Source: Ureibacillus endophyticus (GTDB lineage: Bacteria; Bacillota; Bacilli; Bacillales_A; Planococcaceae). Taken from it: a DNA stretch of 43,375 nucleotides. Below the pieces are notes generated by a model. The model did no database searches and was not told the DNA's origin. It worked only from the letters and a program-made list of their open reading frames with translations. Position 1 is the first letter of the stretch. Every line of letters starts with the position of its first letter. Of the stretch, positions 25,431 to 34,468 are shown piece after piece. The position numbers and the translations under genes were made by a program. The stretch spans positions 1 through 43,375 of the forward strand of contig NZ_RBZN01000029.1 in the NCBI RefSeq assembly GCF_003628435.1, read 5' to 3'.

Positions 25431-27827
25431 CTAAAAGTCAAATTTGCAGTCTTCATACGCCAATTTCTTAAGTTTTATATATTCTAGCATTATTGTAGAT
25501 TTCTTAAAACCAATTCGTTTATCAAAGGCTTTATTCAAACCGTTAATTCTCGATTTAATCTCTATCGCTTTTTCCATAAAGTCAATTGCAAGAATGGTTT
25601 CATTTCTCAATGCATAAATCAGTGCTTTATTATGCAAAATATCCCCAACTCTTATATGGGTTTCGCCGTAATAATTTTTATAATATTCCTCTACTTCATC
25701 TAAAATACTAATTGCCTTCTCAAAATGTTTATCTTTAGCTGTTAAAATCGCTAAATATGTTTGTGCTTTATGCCATTCTAACTTTTGTGAAGATAGATGC
25801 TCTTTTATAATGGTTAACACTTCATCAATTAACTCTGTTGCTAACTCATATTTCCCCATCTCTTGATAACAGCTGATTAGATTATTTTTCGCTAGAACAA
25901 TCTTTTCATAATTCATGTTTACTTGACTTAAACGAATTTCTAATGATCGTTTATAAAGCTCTTCTGCTTTTTCATAATCACCGTTATCTTGATATAGTTT
26001 TGCCAATCCATTTGCAGATAATGCAACTGCTATATTATCCCCTTCCCCGCAAAGTCTTTCTCGGATATCCAGAGATTTAATGTATAACTCTTCTGAACGG
26101 TCCTTCTTACCTTGTCGATGATATAAAGTGGCTAGACCATAATAAGATTTCGCAGTATATAAATGGTTTTCACCGTAGTAATTTAATCGTAATTGTAGTG
26201 CTTCTTTGAACAAACGTTCAGCTTCATCATAGTTAAGCAATTCCCACATATGAATATAGGCTAAATCATAAATTAAAATCGATAAGTACTCCAATTTAAT
26301 TTCATCATTAGACTTCTCCAAATCATCAATTAACGTTTCAAGCATTGGCAAAGTTAAATAGTTTTTTCCACTATTTAAGAATTTTTCATCTAATTTACTG
26401 AACCAATCAATAAATTCTTTTTTATTAAATTCTTTCATTCCAACTAATTGATAACCGTGATAGAACGCTTCATGTAATATAGAACTAGCATAATTAGGGT
26501 CAGAATAAATTAAATCTTTATGTAATTGATTCTTATAATACATATGTAAGAAATTATGTCCTTTAGACAGTTTTTCTTCAGATTGCGTATGTTTTAAACA
26601 TTTACGCATAAGTTGGTGCATCTCCCATTGATTTTCACCTATTTCACGAATGAAAGAAAATTGTGTGATATTCTGATGGTTTTCTTCATTCATAAAAATT
26701 CTAAAATTCGAAACGACTGCATGAAACAATGAGATATTCCATGTATTTGCTAAAGCTAAGTATTCTAATAATTGTTTTTCAGAGTTTGTTATATATAACA
26801 ATAATCGCTTCACTAATTTTTGTGGTGTTTTTTGATCAATAAAGTCACTCACTTCTGGTTTTCGACCGGAATCTTTGATTTGTTTATATAAATCAATTGC
26901 TAACGTAATACTAAATGGATGTCCACCAGAGTTTTCATAAATAACATGTTGAATTTCAGAATCCCCTACACCCAGTGAGGAACATAAATGAAATGTCTCT
27001 GTATCACTTAAGTTATCTAATGGAATTGGAATAATTCGATCTTTCCATTCATCTTCATATTGAATCCAATCAAGGGGTTCGCGCCCTGTAATAACCCAAA
27101 CAGAATAGGGCATTGCTTCAACAAGAATACGAATCCAATGATCCACATCATAATGCTCTCTTTTTTCTTCCCATAAAGCCTCATACGCGTCTAAGAAAAA
27201 GATAAAATGACTGTGATGTTTTTCAATATAAGCACGAATATCTTCAGCAAAAATATATGGCAACAGTTCGAATAGTTCTATGTTATCCATATTCTTAAAA
27301 TCTTCAATCATCTCTCTTCGGGACGCATTTAATAGTTTGTCCATTCTACGGTATACAAGTTCAATAATTTTTGGAATCGAAATCATCGTAACCCCTGAAG
27401 TTGCAGAAATGATTTCCATAATAATCGAACTTTCCTCGATAAATGGAATCGATTTTTCATTAATAACCGTTTTAGGATCGATATTTTTCAAATAGATGAC
27501 ATAGGCGATATCAAAAAGCGTAAATGGCATTTTATATTTTTTCCCTAGCTCTTGTCTCATGAAAATTAGAGCTTCTTCCATTGTGCGATGCTTCTTAATT
27601 TCAAAATTAATCGATGTAAAACGATACTTTGACAACGGGTTGATTCTTCTTTGTAATTCCTTTGAAAATTCAGTCTTCCCTACACCACCAATTCCGTAAT
27701 AAGAAAAGATGCGATGGTCTTCAAAGTCATGCATGGATAATTCCTGCATAAATTCAGACACTTCATATTCTCTTCCGACAAATCTTGCTTTTTTCTTTTT
27801 GTCTAACATTGCTTTTAAACTAGACAT
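25431..27827 (-). CDS. STAND NTPase with C-terminal TPR repeats
   Basis: A 798-residue signal-transduction NTPase of the STAND class. Near the N terminus FVGRE (16-20) leads into the P-loop GIGGVGKT (45-52). Walker B is FIFFLDAYEA (208 onward), the sensor arginine is in VWVITGRE (R249), and a GHP motif (302-304) matches the NB-ARC GxP. A winged-helix part follows at about 340-415, then a helical linker. From about 515 to 760 there are five or so TPR units of roughly 42 residues, for instance YDEAERLFKEALQLR and YEKAEELYKRSLEIR. There is no N-terminal effector domain, which most immune STAND proteins have; the amidase encoded next could be the separate effector (inference). It could also be a regulator of development. 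GGAGG stands close before the ATG, and a 20-bp palindrome lies between the promoter region and the ribosome site. Confidence 0.85.
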   Translation of the reverse strand: MSSLKAMLDKKKKARFVGREYEVSEFMQELSMHDFEDHRIFSYYGIGGVGKTEFSKELQRRINPLSKYRFTSINFEIKKHRTMEEALIFMRQELGKKYKMPFTLFDIAYVIYLKNIDPKTVINEKSIPFIEESSIIMEIISATSGVTMISIPKIIELVYRRMDKLLNASRREMIEDFKNMDNIELFELLPYIFAEDIRAYIEKHHSHFIFFLDAYEALWEEKREHYDVDHWIRILVEAMPYSVWVITGREPLDWIQYEDEWKDRIIPIPLDNLSDTETFHLCSSLGVGDSEIQHVIYENSGGHPFSITLAIDLYKQIKDSGRKPEVSDFIDQKTPQKLVKRLLLYITNSEKQLLEYLALANTWNISLFHAVVSNFRIFMNEENHQNITQFSFIREIGENQWEMHQLMRKCLKHTQSEEKLSKGHNFLHMYYKNQLHKDLIYSDPNYASSILHEAFYHGYQLVGMKEFNKKEFIDWFSKLDEKFLNSGKNYLTLPMLETLIDDLEKSNDEIKLEYLSILIYDLAYIHMWELLNYDEAERLFKEALQLRLNYYGENHLYTAKSYYGLATLYHRQGKKDRSEELYIKSLDIRERLCGEGDNIAVALSANGLAKLYQDNGDYEKAEELYKRSLEIRLSQVNMNYEKIVLAKNNLISCYQEMGKYELATELIDEVLTIIKEHLSSQKLEWHKAQTYLAILTAKDKHFEKAISILDEVEEYYKNYYGETHIRVGDILHNKALIYALRNETILAIDFMEKAIEIKSRINGLNKAFDKRIGFKKSTIMLEYIKLKKLAYEDCKFDF

Positions 27828-27843
27828 ACGACCTCCAAAATAT

Positions 27844-27863
27844 ACAATAATTGGAATTATTGT
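27844..27863 (-). promoter_or_regulatory. 20-bp perfect palindrome before the STAND gene
   Basis: ACAATAATTGGAATTATTGT is fully self-complementary and ends about 17 bases upstream of the STAND start. TATGAT lies just upstream on the minus strand and may be a minus-10 box. The position suits a repressor operator. Confidence 0.5.
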
Positions 27864-27900
27864 TTTATCATAGCATAATTTTCCTTATTTCTTCTTCATA

Positions 27901-27934
27901 AAAAACTGCCCTTGATTGAAATCAAGAGCAGTTT
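27901..27934 (-). terminator. Terminator after proS
   Basis: On the minus strand AAACTGCTCTTGA pairs with TCAAGGGCAGTTT, with one U-G wobble, and TTTTT follows. Confidence 0.8.
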
Positions 27935-27940
27935 CATTAA

Positions 27941-29377
27941 TTAATATGCGCGGCCGAACCAAACTGTGTGTTGTGCTTCTTTGCCACAGTTAATGCATGT
28001 ATGTTTTTTCGTTGGTGGGTTGAATGGAATGTTACGTGTTGTGAATTTTGTTTCTTCTTTCACGTTTGATTCACATGCATCATCTCCACACCATCCAGCA
28101 AGTACCCAACCAGGGATTGTGCCGTTTTGTTCAGATGTAGCTAAATGTTCGTGTAATTGAGCTAATGAATCGATATGTGTATGAGAGTTTGCATCACGGA
28201 ACGCTTTTGCTTTGTCGTAAAGACGTGTTTGCATCACTTCAAGTTCTTTTTCGATAGCTTCTACAACTTCACCAAGTGCTACTGTTTGTTTATCTTGTTC
28301 GTCACGAGATTTTAATAATACTTGGTTGTTTTCTAAGTCACGTGGTCCAAGTTCAATGCGTACTGGTACACCTTTTAATTCCCATTCATTGAATTTGTAT
28401 CCTGGTGATTGATCAGAATCATCAAGACGTACACGAATGCCTTTTGCTTTTAATGCAGCAAAGATTTCGTCTAATTTTTCAATGATTGCTGGGTTCTTTT
28501 TCCATGGACCAACAGGGATTAATACAACTTGAGTTGGTGCGATTTTTGGTGGTAATACAAGACCTTGCTCATCACCATGTACCATGATAACAGAACCGAT
28601 TAAACGAGTTGACGTTCCCCAAGATGTTGTATGAACGTGAACGTGTTTGTTTTCTTTGTTTAAATATTTAATATCAAAAGCTTCTGCAAACTTTGTACCT
28701 AAGTAGTGAGAAGTTCCGGCTTGCACTGCTTTACCGTCTTTCATCATCGCTTCGATTGAATACGTATCAACCGCACCAGCGAAACGTTCAGATGGAGTTT
28801 TTTGACCATCATAAACAGGAATTGCAAGGAATCCTTCAACAACTTCTTTGTATATATTTAACATTTGCATTGTTTCTTTACGTGCATCTTCTTCATCAAC
28901 GTGAGCTGTATGCCCTTCTTGCCATAAAAACTCAGACGTACGGATGAATGGAAGTGTTTTCTTCTCCCAACGGAAAACGTTTGCCCATTGGTTAATTAAT
29001 ACTGGAAGGTCGCGGTAACTTTTAATCCAGTCTGAATACAAATGACCAATCATTGTTTCAGAAGTTGGACGTAATGCAAGGCGTTCTTCTAATTTCTCCC
29101 CTGCTGCTTCTGTTACCCATGGAAGTTCTGGTGAGAAACCTTCAATATGATCTTTTTCTTTTTGGAAGAAAGATTCAGGAATTAACATTGGGAAGTACGC
29201 ATTACGGTGTCCAGTTTCTTTAAAACGACGGTCCATCTCGCCTTGGATGTGTTCCCATAACTCATAGCCGTCTGGTTTAAAGGCGATACAACCACGTACT
29301 GGTGTATAATCCATTAAATCAGCTTTTTGAATTGTGTCGATGTACCATTTTGAAAAATCATTTGTTTGTTGAGACAT
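27941..29377 (-). CDS. proS: Prolyl-tRNA synthetase, archaeal/eukaryotic type
   Basis: Charges tRNA-Pro with proline. At 478 residues without the bacterial editing insertion, and with the motif 2 segment FRWEKKTLPFIRTSEFLWQE, it is of the short archaeal/eukaryotic type (the kind called ProS2 in Bacillus cereus) rather than the 565-residue bacterial enzyme. Other marks are LRPTSETMIG, the TSWGTSTRLIG motif 3 region, VPVRIELGPRDL in the anticodon domain, and a C-terminal zinc-binding-type segment with ACWCGDDACE-like cysteines and CINCG. AGGAGG precedes the ATG. A T-box leader controls it. Whether it is the only ProRS of the organism cannot be seen here. Confidence 0.95.
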   Translation of the reverse strand: MSQQTNDFSKWYIDTIQKADLMDYTPVRGCIAFKPDGYELWEHIQGEMDRRFKETGHRNAYFPMLIPESFFQKEKDHIEGFSPELPWVTEAAGEKLEERLALRPTSETMIGHLYSDWIKSYRDLPVLINQWANVFRWEKKTLPFIRTSEFLWQEGHTAHVDEEDARKETMQMLNIYKEVVEGFLAIPVYDGQKTPSERFAGAVDTYSIEAMMKDGKAVQAGTSHYLGTKFAEAFDIKYLNKENKHVHVHTTSWGTSTRLIGSVIMVHGDEQGLVLPPKIAPTQVVLIPVGPWKKNPAIIEKLDEIFAALKAKGIRVRLDDSDQSPGYKFNEWELKGVPVRIELGPRDLENNQVLLKSRDEQDKQTVALGEVVEAIEKELEVMQTRLYDKAKAFRDANSHTHIDSLAQLHEHLATSEQNGTIPGWVLAGWCGDDACESNVKEETKFTTRNIPFNPPTKKHTCINCGKEAQHTVWFGRAY

Positions 29378-29501
29378 TCAATTTCCTCCTAAATATATTA
29401 CAACTTGACGGATCCGTTCTAAACGGTAGATTCGAGCTCGCCTCGTGATATTCTTTCTTATTATTTGGATTCATTTTCCTAAAATAAACATAAAAACCAA
29501 A

Positions 29502-29742
29502 TAAAAAGCACAAAGAGCCCTCATATTAAGGACGCCTCTGTGCGAATAAACGTGGTACCACCTTAGTTCGGTAATATAAAATATTACCCTCCTACGTTAG
29601 TAACGATAACGACTCGGCAAGTTTTTGCTCGCATCTCCGTGATAGGTTTCAATAAGAAGTGGTGATATAGCTCTCAGCAACTGCTACATTTTCTGTGTCA
29701 CAATTCTTATTTACTTGGTCACATCATTGATTCCATATTTCT
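29502..29742 (-). ncRNA. T-box riboswitch leader of proS, proline specifier
   Basis: The antiterminator core GGTGGTACCACG lies at 29551-29562. Stem I shows the GCTGAGAG distal-loop motif and the specifier region GAAACCTATC, in which CCT (29644-29646) followed by A is a proline codon. Downstream, GCACAGAG...CUUUGUGC forms a strong terminator with TTTTTATTT (29502-29543). Uncharged tRNA-Pro would stabilise the antiterminator and allow proS expression. Confidence 0.92.
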
Positions 29743-29745
29743 TAT

Positions 29746-29774
29746 AATGTATCAAAAAAACGGAATAAATTCAA
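29746..29774 (-). promoter_or_regulatory. Promoter of the proS T-box transcript
   Basis: TTGAAT (29769-29774) and TACATT (29746-29751) on the minus strand with a 17-base spacer and a TG one base before the minus-10 box. Confidence 0.55.
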
Positions 29775-29849
29775 TGATTGTGGTAATTTTTCTAACTCTT
29801 ACTTCGGACTGAAAATTCCAAATTAACCAAATATTAAAAATTAATTTTA

Positions 29850-29869
29850 TTTAGAGAAATTCCTCTAAA
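29850..29869. promoter_or_regulatory. Near-perfect palindrome before the chemoreceptor gene
   Basis: TTTAGAG and CTCTAAA flank AAATTC. A TATAAT follows at 29876-29881, so the dyad sits around the minus-35 position and may be an operator. Confidence 0.35.
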
Positions 29870-29920
29870 TGGTCCTATAATCTATTTAGCATTTAATCGA
29901 AAATTTAAGGAGGAATATTT

Positions 29921-31912
29921 TTGAAAACATCCATACGATGGAGAATTATTGCCATTGTACTAGTCATTATTGTGCTTGGACTAGGATTACTTTCATCAAT
30001 TAGTTCATACATAATTTCATCCAAGTCTGAAGAAAGTGTCATTGAATCGAGTGAAGTGGTTGTAACAGGATTATCCAACAACATTACAACATTCTTAAAT
30101 GGATATGAAAATAGTTTATTAAAACTAGCAAATTCACCTGACACAATAGAATTTTATAAAAAATCTTCTACATACAACGATGCACAAGATCGAATCTATC
30201 GTGCTGGATTAGCAGACTACTTATCAATTTACAAAGCCGCTTCAGGAATTTATTTTTCAACGGGCGACTATACCATCATTGAACCCCATTTTGAAGGGAT
30301 AAACGATATCGACATTAAATCACGAGATTGGTATAAAAATGCGATTGATAACGAAGGTCAATTCGTCTGGTCTGAACCATATATCGACTCAGTATCAAAT
30401 CATTATGCCATCACAGGTTCTGTTACTGTAAAAGATGGTAATCAAGTAATCGGTGTACTTGGTGTCGACATTCAATTAGAACAATTAACGGAAATGGTTT
30501 CATCAACAAAACTTGGTTATAATGGCTATCCACTGATTGTTGATGAGAAAGGTACAGCTTTAGTGCACCCTACCCAATCCGGGGAAAACTTACAATCATT
30601 AAACTATGTCAATAAAATGTTAAGTGATACGGTGACGACGAATCATTTCAATGACGAAATCGATGAAAAAGAATCCGTAATCGTCTTTAATAAAATTCCT
30701 GACCTTGGTTGGTACGTGGGAGCTGTATATGATGTCAAAGAAGTACAAGGGTTAGCGCGGGATATGGTACAAGTTATAATTCTCATTGCCGTTACAATAT
30801 TAATCATTACCTTTGTCATTCTTTATTTCTTAATTACAAGAACATTAAAACCGATTCATCATCTCGGTGAATTAATGGAAGAGGTCGCGCAAGGTGATTT
30901 AACCGTTCAAATTGATATCAATTCAAAAGATGAAATTGGTCAACTTGCCAACTACTTTAATGCCATGGTGCAACAAATGAAATCGATTCTTACGATTGTT
31001 CAAGAATCATCTAACCATGTAGAAGAACGCTCACAGCAACTAAGTGCATTAGCAGAAGAAACAAGTGCATCAAGTAATGAAGTGGCAAAGGCTGTCAATG
31101 ACATTGCTATTGGTGCAACGAGTTCATCTGAAAATGCCGATGCCGTCATGGAATCCTCTGTAAAACTTGGAGATAGAATTAATGGCATGCAGCAACAATC
31201 CAATGCCCTTCATGATATTACAATCCAAGCTGGTAAATTGAATATTATCGGGGAAGAAAAAATGGAGAACTTGCTAGACTCCTTTGACCTATCAAAACAA
31301 GATTTATTAAATATGGCGCAAGCTGTTCAAACATTAGAAGTAAAAGTAGAAGCAATTGGTTCCGTTATGAATACAATTTCTGAAATCTCCTCTCAAACGA
31401 ATTTATTAGCTTTAAATGCGAGTATTGAAGCTGCTCGTGCGGGAGAACATGGGAAAGGATTTGCGGTAGTAGCTGAAGAAGTTCGTAAATTAGCAGAACA
31501 ATCGAAAGTCGCAACGGAACAAGTAAAAACGACGATTCAAGAACTTCAATCAGAAGCCCAAGTGGTGACATCACAAATGAGTGAAATGCAAACGACTTTC
31601 CAAAATCAAGGTGTCGTTGTGGAAGAAACCGGTATCCTATTTGGCAATTTAACGGAATTAGTAAACAACATGGAAGAAACCTTTAAAAATGTATCAACCG
31701 AAATTGAAGGCATTATTAAATACAAAGATCGAGTTGTCGCTACGATTCAACAAATGACCATCACAGCGCAATCAAGTGCCGCTGCTTGTGAAGAAGTGAG
31801 TGCATCTAGTGACGAACAACTACATGCTATTCAATCCGTTGCCCTTGCATCGGAAGAACTAAACAGCTTAAGTACAGAACTATCCATTGCTGCAAGTAAA
31901 TTTAAATTATAA
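29921..31912 (+). CDS. Methyl-accepting chemotaxis protein with extracellular dCache domain
   Basis: A 663-residue membrane receptor. Helix 1 is at about 8-30, the extracellular double-Cache-type domain at 35-280 ([20 protein letters not shown] is its hallmark region), helix 2 at about 283-307, HAMP at 308-360, and the cytoplasmic signalling coil to the end with the conserved tip [20 protein letters not shown]. dCache receptors bind amino acids or other small ligands; this ligand is unknown. The start is a TTG eight bases after AAGGAGG. No CheW-binding truncation is seen. Confidence 0.9.
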   Translation: MKTSIRWRIIAIVLVIIVLGLGLLSSISSYIISSKSEESVIESSEVVVTGLSNNITTFLNGYENSLLKLANSPDTIEFYKKSSTYNDAQDRIYRAGLADYLSIYKAASGIYFSTGDYTIIEPHFEGINDIDIKSRDWYKNAIDNEGQFVWSEPYIDSVSNHYAITGSVTVKDGNQVIGVLGVDIQLEQLTEMVSSTKLGYNGYPLIVDEKGTALVHPTQSGENLQSLNYVNKMLSDTVTTNHFNDEIDEKESVIVFNKIPDLGWYVGAVYDVKEVQGLARDMVQVIILIAVTILIITFVILYFLITRTLKPIHHLGELMEEVAQGDLTVQIDINSKDEIGQLANYFNAMVQQMKSILTIVQESSNHVEERSQQLSALAEETSASSNEVAKAVNDIAIGATSSSENADAVMESSVKLGDRINGMQQQSNALHDITIQAGKLNIIGEEKMENLLDSFDLSKQDLLNMAQAVQTLEVKVEAIGSVMNTISEISSQTNLLALNASIEAARAGEHGKGFAVVAEEVRKLAEQSKVATEQVKTTIQELQSEAQVVTSQMSEMQTTFQNQGVVVEETGILFGNLTELVNNMEETFKNVSTEIEGIIKYKDRVVATIQQMTITAQSSAAACEEVSASSDEQLHAIQSVALASEELNSLSTELSIAASKFKL

Positions 31913-31914
31913 AC

Positions 31915-31955
31915 AAGAAAGCCACGTGTTGTTGTTCACAACCGTGGCTTCTTAT
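31915..31955. terminator. Shared terminator of two converging genes
   Basis: AAGCCACG-type arms (GCCACG and CGTGGC, extended by TTGT and ACAA) form a stem between the receptor stop at 31912 and the coiled-coil gene, overlapping the end of the latter. Confidence 0.65.
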
Positions 31956-33228
31956 CTTCATCTGTATTCCCATTTTGAGAATTGAACAGCTTGCCGATTT
32001 TTTCTTCTAAGAAGTTGGAACGTTCAAATATAACGGAACGTAAGTATTCCATTTGACGGACAATCTTTTCGATTAACCCTCCGTTATTTTCCACATGCTC
32101 AACAACGGTTTGTTGGGATTGTTCAATTTGAGCAATCTTTGCTAGCAGTTGCTCGTTTATTTCGATTTGTTTATCTAATTTCCCTTGCATAACATCATTA
32201 TTCATTACCAATTCTTCAATTCGTTTTAGCATGGCATTGTTCAACACTTCAAATTCATGTAATAAATCAACAATACTATGCTGTTCATCCGCAATTACAT
32301 CGACCCTTGTCACCACTTCTCGCTGTGAAAAGGAAATGCCATTGACTTCTCCGGTTAAGCTTTGTTCCAATTGTTGATTGATGCCATTGACTTCTCGGAA
32401 TAGATTTTGTTGTAACTGGTTAATGATGTTTACATTTTCTTGCAAGTTGTTTTGTGATTGATTAATCGTATTGACTTCTTGCATTAAGTCTTGTTGGGAT
32501 TGTGTAATGCCCGTTACTTCTTGAATCAGATTTTGCTGTGATTCGCTCATGGCATCAATATTTTCTTGCAATGTATTTTGTGATTCATTAATCGTACTTA
32601 CTTCTTGGATTAAGTCTTGTTGGGATTGTGTAATGCCCGTTACTTCTTGAAGTAGATTTTCTTGGGATTGATTAATAGTCTCTACATTTTCTTGCAAAGT
32701 ATTATGCAATTGACTTATCGTATTGACCTCTTGAAACAAGTTTTGTTGGGATTGCGTAATGCCATTGACTTCTTGGAGGAGATTTTGTTGGGATTGGTTA
32801 ATAGTGTCTACATTTTGCGTCAAGTTCACTTGCGATTGACTAATTGCAGTTACTTCTTGAGATAAGGTTTGTTGGGTTTGCGTAATGCCGTTTACTTCTT
32901 GAAATAAATTTTGTCGATTCTGTTGCTCATTATTCCAAACTTCTTGAAAAGTTGTATTTTGATTTTCGATAGTATTTAACATATTCATTGCTTGCTGTTC
33001 GAGTTGTTGTTGTAGTTGTCCCCACTGTCTCGTTTGCTGTAAATTCCACTGTACTTGTGTATTAAGATTACGAGAAACAGTTTGCTTTAATTCTTCACTT
33101 AACTTCAATTGCTGTTCTAAAAATTCTGCCATTGAATCCCTTCGAAACTCAGCTTGATTCGGTGCAAAAAGTTTATTTGAATTTCTAAACACTTCTGGGT
33201 GCTCCTCATTATTAATATATAACCCCAT
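31936..33228 (-). CDS. Coiled-coil protein of 14-residue repeats
   Basis: A 430-residue Gln/Asn-rich protein that I cannot assign to a family. After an N-terminal part (MGLYINNEEHPEVFRN) residues about 105-290 consist of some 13 repeats of 14 residues with consensus L-QEVNGITQSQQN. Every third repeat is alike, giving a 42-residue (126-bp) superunit present three times in tandem. Hydrophobic residues keep a heptad-like phase, so a long rod is expected. The C-terminal 120 residues are also coiled coil, ending in a charged tail. No signal peptide or membrane helix is seen. GGGGGTG precedes the ATG. It stands between a chemoreceptor and an MBL-fold gene on its own. Confidence 0.75.
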   Translation of the reverse strand: MGLYINNEEHPEVFRNSNKLFAPNQAEFRRDSMAEFLEQQLKLSEELKQTVSRNLNTQVQWNLQQTRQWGQLQQQLEQQAMNMLNTIENQNTTFQEVWNNEQQNRQNLFQEVNGITQTQQTLSQEVTAISQSQVNLTQNVDTINQSQQNLLQEVNGITQSQQNLFQEVNTISQLHNTLQENVETINQSQENLLQEVTGITQSQQDLIQEVSTINESQNTLQENIDAMSESQQNLIQEVTGITQSQQDLMQEVNTINQSQNNLQENVNIINQLQQNLFREVNGINQQLEQSLTGEVNGISFSQREVVTRVDVIADEQHSIVDLLHEFEVLNNAMLKRIEELVMNNDVMQGKLDKQIEINEQLLAKIAQIEQSQQTVVEHVENNGGLIEKIVRQMEYLRSVIFERSNFLEEKIGKLFNSQNGNTDEDKKPRL

Positions 33229-33300
33229 TATGAATACACCCCCTTTGTCGCCTTAATAGTTTATGCGAGAAAAGGTAAAGGGGGTACACGGGTCTAAATA

Positions 33301-34125
33301 TCAGTCTTGCTTGATCTGAGCATTCAGTTCCTTTTTCATCAGTTCAATATTTTGTTCGTGACAACTTTGAAGTTCACTTAAATAGTTATAACCTTGGAGA
33401 AGATTTTGACTATCCTTCCCTTTTTCAATCGCTTCACGTAATTCCTTAATATATGTCAACGAAACCATTTTACGAAACTTTATCTCTTCCACAATATCTG
33501 TAATATGACCATGACCTGGTATTAAATAGTCAATCAGATGGCGTTTTAAAATGGCATCCGTTTTAAGTAAAGTCGCTTCATATTTTGAGCTACTATCGTA
33601 AATAAAAGGAAATTCAATGTCTGACAAATAATCGCCTGTAATCCAAATGCCCAATGGTTCGATGATGCAGTAAATTCCATCGTTTGTGTGCCCTTCTGCT
33701 TGATAAAACGTTAAAAAGGTATCACCAATTGTAACAAACTGCCCATCTTCATTTATCTCAATATCTACGGACGGATATAGGATTGGATGTGGTCGGTCAA
33801 GGTAGTACTGGTCATCAAATTTTCTCATTTGTTTCACAATATCTTCTATATCTTCTCTTTGTGCAAAAGCACTACTTGCAATGACGGTTGCATCTTGGAA
33901 AGCTCCATAACCAATGACATGATCCCAATCAGAATGGGTGAAAATGACATAGATTGGTCGGTTGTCTCTGATGCTATCTACATGTGCGCGGATTGCTTCA
34001 ACTTCAAAGGGTAATAGATTCGGATCTACCACAATGATACAATCATTTGTTTGAATGACTGTAGAAGTTGTTTTATATAAAAGACTTTGGAAAACTGTGA
34101 AATTACTATTTTGATATTGAATCAA
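33301..34125 (-). CDS. MBL-fold metallo-hydrolase
   Basis: A 274-residue cytoplasmic hydrolase of the metallo-beta-lactamase fold. Metal ligands appear in order: FTHSDWDHVIG (motif 2, THxxxDH), AEGHTNDGI (motif 3), ITGDYLSDIEF (motif 4) and IPGHGH (motif 5). The pattern resembles glyoxalase-II-like or quinolinase-like proteins; the substrate is open. The start is a TTG at 34125 with GGAGTGA eight bases upstream. The C-terminal helix region is basic and charged. Confidence 0.82.
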   Translation of the reverse strand: MIQYQNSNFTVFQSLLYKTTSTVIQTNDCIIVVDPNLLPFEVEAIRAHVDSIRDNRPIYVIFTHSDWDHVIGYGAFQDATVIASSAFAQREDIEDIVKQMRKFDDQYYLDRPHPILYPSVDIEINEDGQFVTIGDTFLTFYQAEGHTNDGIYCIIEPLGIWITGDYLSDIEFPFIYDSSSKYEATLLKTDAILKRHLIDYLIPGHGHITDIVEEIKFRKMVSLTYIKELREAIEKGKDSQNLLQGYNYLSELQSCHEQNIELMKKELNAQIKQD

Positions 34126-34246
34126 TATATTTCACTCCAATCCACTTATTCTTAAATATTTTACCCGAAATAATAGAAAATGTATAACTTCAATATCTTG
34201 AAAATTATGTACACTTTTGCCGAATACACGCATTTATTAAGGTTAA

Positions 34247-34433
34247 TCGTTTATTTAAGTGAAAAACTCTATTAATAACGGGCAAATTTCTATTAGCTAG
34301 CTGTTTTACTCTATTATATTCATATAACTTTTAAATACTTGAGTCATTTCTATTATTTTTTTATACGTTTTCTATTAATTTCTCATAAATTTTGATTAAT
34401 CCTTCTAAAATTTCTATTCAATTTAAAAATCCA
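34247..34433. repeat. Degenerate 21-bp tandem repeats
   Basis: TCTATTA or a one- to three-base variant begins units at 34247, 34268, 34289, 34310, 34331, 34349, 34371, 34392 and 34413. Steps are 21 bases apart from one pair of 18 and 22. Only the first seven bases are well kept; the rest is AT-rich. The array fills the gap between the MBL gene and the chemoreceptor terminator, and frames are closed. Confidence 0.55.
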
Positions 34434-34461
34434 GTATCCTTGACTAATTCAAGAATACTGG
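34431..34461 (-). terminator. Terminator after the second chemoreceptor gene
   Basis: On the minus strand CCAGTATTCTTGA pairs with TCAAGGATACTGG, with a wobble, and ATTTTT follows. Confidence 0.8.
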
Positions 34462-34468
34462 ACCTAGA

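Noticed and set aside
31936-33228. Phage tail fibre or tape-measure gene
   Set aside because: No phage genes surround it, and it stands between ordinary chromosomal genes with its own start and terminator.
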